NCBI GenBank assembly: GCA_945872195.1
Contig: CAMBZO010000196.1
Span: forward strand, 1 to 5,603
Origin: Akkermansia muciniphila
GTDB lineage: Bacteria > Verrucomicrobiota > Verrucomicrobiia > Limisphaerales > SXTU01
DNA: 5,603 nt
Direction of reading: 5' to 3'
Shown here: positions 1-4,437 of the stretch, one piece after another
Numbering within the stretch: the first letter of the stretch is position 1
How the letters are laid out: the number at the start of each line of letters is the position of its first letter
Position numbers and translations under genes: made by a program
The notes under the pieces: generated by a model
Told to the model about the DNA's origin: nothing
The model's database searches: none
The model's input: the letters and a program-made list of their open reading frames with translations, nothing else

Positions 1-224
1 CGGGCGGCGTCGTCGGCGCGGGCCTGGCTCTCCGCATAGAGGACGATGCGGAAGGGAAGCCCCATCTGGGGCTGCTCGAACTCGAAGCGCTGGAGGGCGG
101 CGGGCTGGGGCGTGCGACAGCCGGAGGCGGCGAGGAGGACCAGCAGCCAGGCGGCGAGGCTGGTGGCCAAGATTCCTCGTTGGCCCGGTGAGGGCGACTT
201 GTTAGGTTTTGCGCGTCGTGGCAT
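1..224 (-). CDS. apbE: ApbE-family FAD:protein FMN transferase, lipoprotein, N-terminal part only
   Basis: ApbE proteins move FMN from FAD onto a threonine of flavoproteins such as NqrC/RnfG, outside the cytoplasmic membrane, using Mg2+. Only the first 74 codons are visible; the gene continues past the left edge. Read from ATG at 224-222, the product has a basic N-terminus (MPRRAKPNK), a hydrophobic stretch at about residues 19-33 (ILATSLAAWLLVLLA) and a lipobox-like ASGC with Cys36, so it is probably an exported lipoprotein. The segment FEFEQPQMGLPFRIVLYAES (residues 48-67) resembles the opening strand of ApbE domains, which typically carry an MG-(T/L)-PFRI pattern. The FAD- and metal-binding motifs lie beyond the window, so the family call rests on this segment alone. 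An alternative start is TTG at 170-168, preceded by GAGGA, but it loses the basic residues expected before a signal-peptide core. It is divergent from the MscS gene, with 14 bases between the ATG codons. Confidence 0.68.
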   Translation of the reverse strand, partial: MPRRAKPNKSPSPGQRGILATSLAAWLLVLLAASGCRTPQPAALQRFEFEQPQMGLPFRIVLYAESQARADDAA

Positions 225-238
225 TTCCAAACACACTT

Positions 239-1093
239 ATGTTCGCCGTCATTGATACAGAGTTGCTCAACAAAATCACAGAGCAGGGAATCACGTTTCT
301 GTTCGACTACGGTCCCAAGCTGCTCGGAGCCGCTTTCATTCTCGTCGTCGGCTTGATTGCCGCCATGCAGGTGGGCAAGTCGCTCCAGTGCTGGCTGGAA
401 AATAAGGATTTGGAGCCACCGGTTCGCACTCTCATCGTGCGCGTCGCGCGGCTGATGGTGATGGGGCTGACGTTGATGCTCGTGCTGGAGAAGGTCGGGG
501 TCGCCATCGCGCCCATCATCGCGGGTCTCGGCGTGGCGGGCGTGGGCGTGGGCCTCGCGCTGCAAGGCGTGCTCGGGAACCTCATGGCCGGGCTGCTCAT
601 CATCTTCACCAAGCCGTTCCGTGTCGGCGAATACATCGAGATTCACGGCGTTCACGGGCAGGTCCATGCTATCGAGTTGTTCTCGGTCATCCTCATCCAC
701 GGAGATCGGTCGCGCATCGTCATCCCGAACCGCAAGGTCATCGGCGAGATTCTCCACAACTACGGCTCCATCCGGCAGCTCGACCTCAGCGTGGGCGTGG
801 CTTACTCGACCGACCTCACCAAGGCGCTCAATGCGGTCAACGCCGTGCTGGCGCGCATCCCGGCGGTGCTGAAAGACCCGGCTCCCGTCGTGGGGGTCGC
901 GTCGTTCGGAGGTTCCGCTGTGAACATCGCCATCCAGCCGTGGACGAAGGTGGCGGACTTCGGTGCGACGGCGGCAGGGGTGAACCAGGCCGTGCTGGAG
1001 GAGTTCCGTAAGCAAGGCATCGAGATTCCTTTCCCGCAGCGGGAAATCCGCGTGCTGAATGCGGGCGAGCCACCGGCGACGCGCGTTGGCTGA
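239..1093 (+). CDS. mscS: MscS-family small-conductance mechanosensitive channel
   Basis: This inner-membrane channel opens under membrane tension and releases solutes during hypo-osmotic shock. The 284-residue product is nearly the length of E. coli MscS (286). Hydrophobic segments lie at about 27-46 (TM1), 66-85 (TM2) and 91-125 (TM3). TM3 holds the family hallmark GVGVGLALQGVLGNLMAGLL followed by PFRVGEYIEI (126-135). By alignment from memory, the pore-constriction leucines of E. coli MscS (L105, L109) fall on Val102 and Leu106. The beta domain includes VIPNRKVIGE (161-170), and the C-terminal alpha/beta domain ends with the typical IEIPFPQREI (261-270). I chose ATG 239 because it gives the usual N-terminal length. 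In-frame TTG 209 and GTG 218 would add 7-10 residues and overlap the divergent lipoprotein gene. No clear Shine-Dalgarno precedes ATG 239. The gene converges on the sugar kinase gene, 36 bases away. Confidence 0.95.
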   Translation: MFAVIDTELLNKITEQGITFLFDYGPKLLGAAFILVVGLIAAMQVGKSLQCWLENKDLEPPVRTLIVRVARLMVMGLTLMLVLEKVGVAIAPIIAGLGVAGVGVGLALQGVLGNLMAGLLIIFTKPFRVGEYIEIHGVHGQVHAIELFSVILIHGDRSRIVIPNRKVIGEILHNYGSIRQLDLSVGVAYSTDLTKALNAVNAVLARIPAVLKDPAPVVGVASFGGSAVNIAIQPWTKVADFGATAAGVNQAVLEEFRKQGIEIPFPQREIRVLNAGEPPATRVG

Positions 1094-1102
1094 GGTTGGT
1101 GC

Positions 1103-1122
1103 CGGCGGCTTGACAGCCGCCG
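1103..1122. terminator. GC-rich hairpin between convergent genes, possible bidirectional terminator
   Basis: CGGCGGCT-tgac-AGCCGCCG forms a perfect 8-bp stem with a 4-base loop. It sits in the 36-base gap between the MscS stop (1091-1093) and the kinase stop (1132-1130), where transcription from both sides would need to end. There is no T-tract on either strand, so it is not a canonical intrinsic terminator. It may act as a 3'-end stabiliser or a weak terminator. Confidence 0.4.
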
Positions 1123-1129
1123 TCACGGG

Positions 1130-2149
1130 TCACGACAGCAGCAGTTCGCGGATTTGCGCCACGCTGGCGGTGCCGGTGGTGCCGAGTTGGTGGATGACCA
1201 CCGAGGCAGCGGCGTTCGCCAACTCGATGGACTCGCGCAACGTCGCGCCCGCGGCGAGTGCGGCGGTGAGGTTTGCGGTCACGGAATCGCCAGCGCCCAC
1301 GATGTCAATCGGCCCGCGCAACAGGTGGCAGGGGACGTGTTCGACTTCGCCGTTCGGAGCCGCGCCGAGGATGCCGCCTGCCGCCATCGTCACGAACACT
1401 TCGCGCTGCATGCTTTCGGCGAGTGCGGAGGCAGCTTGCTTGGCGGTCTCCAGAGACAATTCGCCTTCGGTGCCAATCAAGGCCGCGAACTCAGTTGCGT
1501 TCATCTTGAATGTGACGCGGGGATAGCCACGCAAGCCACGCCGACAGTCTGCGATGACGGGCGTCCCCGGATTGCCCATCGGAAACTCTCCCAGCAGCGG
1601 GAGGATGCGCGTGGTCACGACCCCGGTCTCAGGAATGTCCACTTGGTCCATGACCGCGACGCCATCCACGGTCAAGCGTAGCGCGCTGAGGGATTTCCAG
1701 ATTTCGCCGGTGAGGACTGCGGGCGTTGGCTCCCAGTTCTTGGAATCAAGCCGGCTCAGTTCTTGCGGCGGTTGATTTGGGTGCATCAGCAGCGGCTTGC
1801 AGTAGGTGAAGGTCCGTCGCAGTGGCGTCCGTTGAAAGTGCTCGAGCCGCACACCCGGCATGGCTGCCAACGCGCGATGCAACTCGAAACCTTCGCCGTC
1901 GTCGCCGCAGAAGCCCACCGGCCAGATCGTGCCCACGCCCAAAGCACAAAGGTTATTGAGAATGGTTCCGGCCGCGCCCGGCTGCGAGCGGACGCGCACG
2001 ACGTTGTGGACGGGCAGGCCGGTCTCGATGGAGGTCTCGGCGCGCGCGGGGTCAATCTCCAGATAGCGGTCGAGGCAGAAGTCGCCCACGAGCGCGAGGC
2101 GCAGCGAGGCATAGCGCGAGGTGACTTCAGCGAAGCGGGCCGGGGTCAT
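1130..2149 (-). CDS. PfkB-family carbohydrate kinase, RfaE/HldE kinase-domain-like
   Basis: This is a cytoplasmic, ATP-dependent sugar kinase of the ribokinase/PfkB superfamily, 339 residues long. The N-terminal LALVGDFCLDRYLEI (residues 18-32) matches the GDxxLDRY strand typical of the RfaE/HldE heptose-7-phosphate kinase domain. The PfkB C-terminal signature is DIVGAGDSVTANL (282-294), with Asp288 of GAGD as the expected catalytic base and anion-hole motif. ELANAAASVVIHQLGTTG (309-326) matches the nucleotide-site helix that follows. The early substrate motif reads PGAAGTILNN (57-66) where HldE has PGGAANVAMN, so the substrate may not be heptose 7-phosphate. There is no C-terminal cytidylyltransferase domain of the kind fused in HldE. 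The gene is third in the minus-strand cluster, behind the deoxyhypusine-synthase-like gene, and its ATG lies 12 bases past a large palindromic element. No Shine-Dalgarno is seen. The family is secure; the substrate is not known. Confidence 0.88.
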   Translation of the reverse strand: MTPARFAEVTSRYASLRLALVGDFCLDRYLEIDPARAETSIETGLPVHNVVRVRSQPGAAGTILNNLCALGVGTIWPVGFCGDDGEGFELHRALAAMPGVRLEHFQRTPLRRTFTYCKPLLMHPNQPPQELSRLDSKNWEPTPAVLTGEIWKSLSALRLTVDGVAVMDQVDIPETGVVTTRILPLLGEFPMGNPGTPVIADCRRGLRGYPRVTFKMNATEFAALIGTEGELSLETAKQAASALAESMQREVFVTMAAGGILGAAPNGEVEHVPCHLLRGPIDIVGAGDSVTANLTAALAAGATLRESIELANAAASVVIHQLGTTGTASVAQIRELLLS

Positions 2150-2161
2150 GGGAAAAGGGGA

Positions 2162-2248
2162 TTAGCCGCCAAAGGGCGCGGAGGACACAGGGAAGAAGAA
2201 AAATTTTCCGCGCCCCACTTTGCGCTCCCTGCGCCCTTTCGTGGCAAA
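2162..2248. repeat. Imperfect palindromic element filling the spacer between two cluster genes
   Basis: The 34-base arms at 2162-2195 and 2215-2248 are inverted copies matching at roughly two thirds of positions. The longest identical run is AAAGGGCGC (2171-2179), facing GCGCCCTTT (2231-2239). The outer ends are TTAGCC and GGCAAA, and the middle (2196-2214) is A/T-rich then GC-rich. The wording, with phrases such as gcggaggacacaggg and ctttgcgctccctgcgcc, resembles degenerate intergenic repeats I recall from Verrucomicrobia and Planctomycetes; only one copy is in this window. It covers 87 of the 112 bases between the two genes and ends 12 bases before the kinase ATG. Transcribed from the minus strand, it could fold into a long imperfect stem-loop affecting transcript processing or translation of the kinase. 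I do not see a coding function. Confidence 0.65.
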
Positions 2249-2261
2249 GAGGCATTCATCA

Positions 2262-3437
2262 TCACCGGTAGCGCGGTTCGGGGTTGGGATCGCCGATGTC
2301 GGGAATCTGCTTCGTCGCGGTGCGGCCGTGGAGGGTTTCCAGTTTGTGGAAGAGGTGGTGGAGGAAGGCCACGTTGTCGCACTGGGCGTAGTGCATCGCG
2401 CCGCCCATGCGGGAGAAGCTCTTGCAGAAGCGCAGGTAGTAAGCCGGATTTTCCTTGGGTGGCTCGCCCTTGGTCCAGTCCCAGTTGCCGCCGTCCTGGA
2501 GGTCCACCACGTAGAGGCTGTGGCCGCTGACGATGGGCCGGCCCGCTTGGAGGCGGAGGTTGTTCACGCAACTGATGCTCTTCTCGAAGACCTGCGGGCC
2601 CATGATGGCCGAGCCAACACTCAGGACCACGCCGCCGTCGAGCTTCTCCACCGCGCCGCCGAAGAGCGCGAAGTCCACACCCGCCGCACGCCCGATGACA
2701 CCGCCGTTGAACCACGGATGATTCGCGATGATGTCGTAGCCGATGCCGGGATGCACGGTGAAGGGCACCTCGTGGCGCGCGGCCTGCGCGAGCACGCTGG
2801 AGTTGCGGTGCGGGTGCGGGACGATGTGCGGGCCGGGCTTGAGGCCGAAGCGCTGGATGGCTTGCAGCAAGTCCGCGCGCGCGGGAGTGAGCGGGTGGCC
2901 GGGCTCGGCTTGAATCTGCTTCGCCAGCTCGGCCTCGCTCGGGAGGAACGTGCCATCTTCGTAGATGAACTTGCCGAGGGACTTGCCGTAGCCGAAGCCG
3001 CGCACGGCCCCGGCCAGTAAAGCGAGATGGATGTAGCGCCCCGTCTCGTCCCACGTGCCGAAGCTGCCAGTCGCGACGTTGTCGCGGACGCTCTCAGTCG
3101 AGCGGCCCAGCCAGGAGAATTCCCAGTCGTGAATCGTCCCCGCGCCGTTCGTCGCGAGGTGCGAGAGGAAGCCGCGGTCGAGCATCTGGCCGAGGATGAG
3201 CTGGCCGCCATTCTTCACGAGGTGCGCGCCGTAGATAAACATGACCGCCGCGCCGCGTTCGAGCGCGGCCTTGATGTCGCGGGCGCAACGCTCGATGAGC
3301 GCGGCGTTGAAGTCGCTGACCGGCGCCGGCGTGTTCGTCGGCTCGATGAGCACCTCGTCCACCGTGCTCAGGCTCTTGCGCTGCGCGAGCGGGAAGACGC
3401 GGATTTTGGAGAGGTCGAGAGGGACGGGAGGTTGCAT
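2262..3437 (-). CDS. Deoxyhypusine-synthase-like family protein of unknown function
   Basis: The 391-residue soluble product has no signal peptide or membrane segment. I assign it to the deoxyhypusine synthase (DHS)-like superfamily from remembered family patterns. These are VMFIYGAHLVKNG (65-77), LATNGAGTIHDWEFSWLG (94-111), VPFTVHPGIGYDIIANHP (224-241), GGVVLSVGSAIMGPQVFEK (268-286) and the C-terminal YYLRFCKSFSRMGG (333-346). True DHS uses NAD and spermidine to modify eIF5A in eukaryotes and archaea. Bacteria lack that target, and bacterial relatives include homospermidine-synthase-like enzymes and unassigned groups. I cannot place the DHS active-site lysine motif with confidence: the region around residues 317-335 (NWDWTKGEPPKENPAYYLR) looks different, so the reaction is open. 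The start is ATG 3437-3435, 13 bases after the phosphatase stop, so the two are probably co-transcribed. The kinase gene follows after the palindromic spacer. No Shine-Dalgarno is visible. Confidence 0.62.
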   Translation of the reverse strand: MQPPVPLDLSKIRVFPLAQRKSLSTVDEVLIEPTNTPAPVSDFNAALIERCARDIKAALERGAAVMFIYGAHLVKNGGQLILGQMLDRGFLSHLATNGAGTIHDWEFSWLGRSTESVRDNVATGSFGTWDETGRYIHLALLAGAVRGFGYGKSLGKFIYEDGTFLPSEAELAKQIQAEPGHPLTPARADLLQAIQRFGLKPGPHIVPHPHRNSSVLAQAARHEVPFTVHPGIGYDIIANHPWFNGGVIGRAAGVDFALFGGAVEKLDGGVVLSVGSAIMGPQVFEKSISCVNNLRLQAGRPIVSGHSLYVVDLQDGGNWDWTKGEPPKENPAYYLRFCKSFSRMGGAMHYAQCDNVAFLHHLFHKLETLHGRTATKQIPDIGDPNPEPRYR

Positions 3438-3450
3438 CGGAGGTTGGAAA

Positions 3451-4287
3451 CTATTTTTCGCCCAGCAGCAATTTTACCAGTTGCTCCTCGCACTGGTAAT
3501 CAGGAATCACCAAGTCCGCCCCCGCTGCGATGAGTTGCGTGCGCTTCTGCTGGTGGATTTTTCCGGAGCCAATCTCCGTCTCGTCACTGGCCACGGCGAC
3601 GGCGAGACCGCCGAGTTCCTTCGTCTGGTGCAGCTCGACGGGGCCGTCGCCAAAGGAGAGCAGCTGCGCGCCGGAGATGCCTTCCTCGCGGAGAATGCGG
3701 TCGAAGACTTTGCCCTTGGAGAAGGCCGGGGTTCGCTCGTGCCCGCCGTGGATGCGGCCATCGAAGTAGCGCGCCAGGTCCAGCAGCGCGGCCTCCTGTT
3801 TCACGAACGGTTCCAGCGTGGCGCTGAGGATGTAGAGCTTAAGGCCGCGCGCTTGCAGGCGCTCGATGATCGCGCGTCCGCCCGGCACGACGAAGCTGTC
3901 CGGGCTGGCCCCATCGCGGATTTGCTGGCTGCGGACGGCGATGTCGCGTTCGAGGCGCAGCGTGTATTCGGCGAGGTAACACTGCGGCTCGCGCGGTTGG
4001 TCGCCGCGACTGCGCACACGCTCCGCGAATGCGACCATCTGGTGGATGGTTTGCTTGCCGTTGAACGAGAGCATCTCGTGCATCAGCTCAGAGCGCAGTG
4101 CGGACGAGTCTTCTCCGGCGCGCGGCGGGAGCATTTCCAAGAACATCCGCAGCATGATGTCCGGCCAGCCGTGGCGGATGAGCGAGAGCGTGCCGTCGAA
4201 GTCGAAGACCGCGTGCGTGATGCCGGGGCGGGGCGCGAAGCCGGGGCAAATCTCAATTCCAATGCTGGCGGTTGCGGTCATCGGCAC
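3451..4287 (-). CDS. HAD-superfamily phosphatase with large cap domain
   Basis: This 278-residue cytoplasmic enzyme has all four HAD motifs. Motif I is VFDFDGTLS (28-35), with nucleophile Asp29 and acid/base Asp31. Motif II is ILSAT (153-157), with Ser155. Motif III is the SKGK lysine region (190-193). Motif IV is FGDGPVEL (212-219), with Asp214 and Glu218 as metal ligands. The roughly 120 residues between motifs I and II form a helical C1-type cap, which suits small phosphorylated substrates. GmhB, the heptose-bisphosphate phosphatase, is shorter and lacks such a cap, so this is more like a phosphoglycolate- or phosphoserine-phosphatase-type enzyme. It is the first gene of the cluster that continues with the DHS-like protein and the sugar kinase, which suggests it acts on a sugar phosphate there. 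ATG 4287 is taken as start; GTG 4293 and ATG 4281 are in frame and possible. No Shine-Dalgarno is seen. Confidence 0.88.
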   Translation of the reverse strand: MPMTATASIGIEICPGFAPRPGITHAVFDFDGTLSLIRHGWPDIMLRMFLEMLPPRAGEDSSALRSELMHEMLSFNGKQTIHQMVAFAERVRSRGDQPREPQCYLAEYTLRLERDIAVRSQQIRDGASPDSFVVPGGRAIIERLQARGLKLYILSATLEPFVKQEAALLDLARYFDGRIHGGHERTPAFSKGKVFDRILREEGISGAQLLSFGDGPVELHQTKELGGLAVAVASDETEIGSGKIHQQKRTQLIAAGADLVIPDYQCEEQLVKLLLGEK

Positions 4288-4437
4288 GGCGGCGAGTTAA
4301 GGGCAGCGAAGGGAAATTGGCAACGATGCGTGCGGCGTGAATTTCATCTCGCAGCGGCCAGTCAGCCGAAGCACGCTGAAATTGTGGTGTGCGCGGAGCA
4401 GAGTTTTTCACCGCGCAGCCCGTCCAATTAACCATTC
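4288..4437. promoter_or_regulatory. Divergent intergenic spacer, presumed promoter region
   Basis: These 150 bases separate the phosphatase start (minus) from the GTG-started membrane gene (plus), so promoters for both should lie here. I find no convincing -35/-10 pair on either strand. The best feature is a set of related words: the near-palindrome TGAATTTCA (4338-4346), TGAAATT (4377-4383) and GAAATTGG (4313-4320). GCGTG (4335-4339) and CACGC (4372-4376) could pair, as could AATTTCA (4340-4346) and TGAAATT (4377-4383), but the two pairings cross. An operator is possible but unproven. Confidence 0.35.

Noticed and set aside
1130..2149. Naming the kinase hldE/rfaE
   Set aside because: It lacks the cytidylyltransferase domain and its substrate motif departs from HldE, so only the PfkB/RfaE-like family is supported.
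1763..2530. Plus-strand open frame (255 codons) across the kinase start, palindromic spacer and DHS-like end
   Set aside because: It spans two genes and a non-coding palindrome in antisense, and turns into an Arg/Gly-rich low-complexity tail.
2146..3054. Minus-strand frame (302 codons) overlapping the DHS-like gene in another frame
   Set aside because: The Arg/Pro/Gly-rich translation has no motif, while the main frame carries coherent DHS-like segments.
2262..3437. Naming the central cluster gene as true deoxyhypusine synthase
   Set aside because: Bacteria lack hypusine-containing eIF5A and the catalytic lysine region is not recognisable, so only a DHS-like label is justified.
4395..4426. 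Possible minus-strand promoter (TTGGAC with a weak downstream -10) for the phosphatase cluster
   Set aside because: The -10 position has no TATAAT-like hexamer at 16-18 bases spacing, so the match is no better than chance.
3241..4431. Long plus-strand open frame (396 codons) opposite the DHS-like and phosphatase genes
   Set aside because: It is antisense to two well-supported genes with intact family motifs. Its product is Arg/Ala/Glu-rich with no recognisable domain, typical of shadows in high-GC DNA.
4253..4435. Minus-strand 60-codon frame in the divergent spacer
   Set aside because: It overlaps the phosphatase start in another frame, has no Shine-Dalgarno and no recognisable feature.
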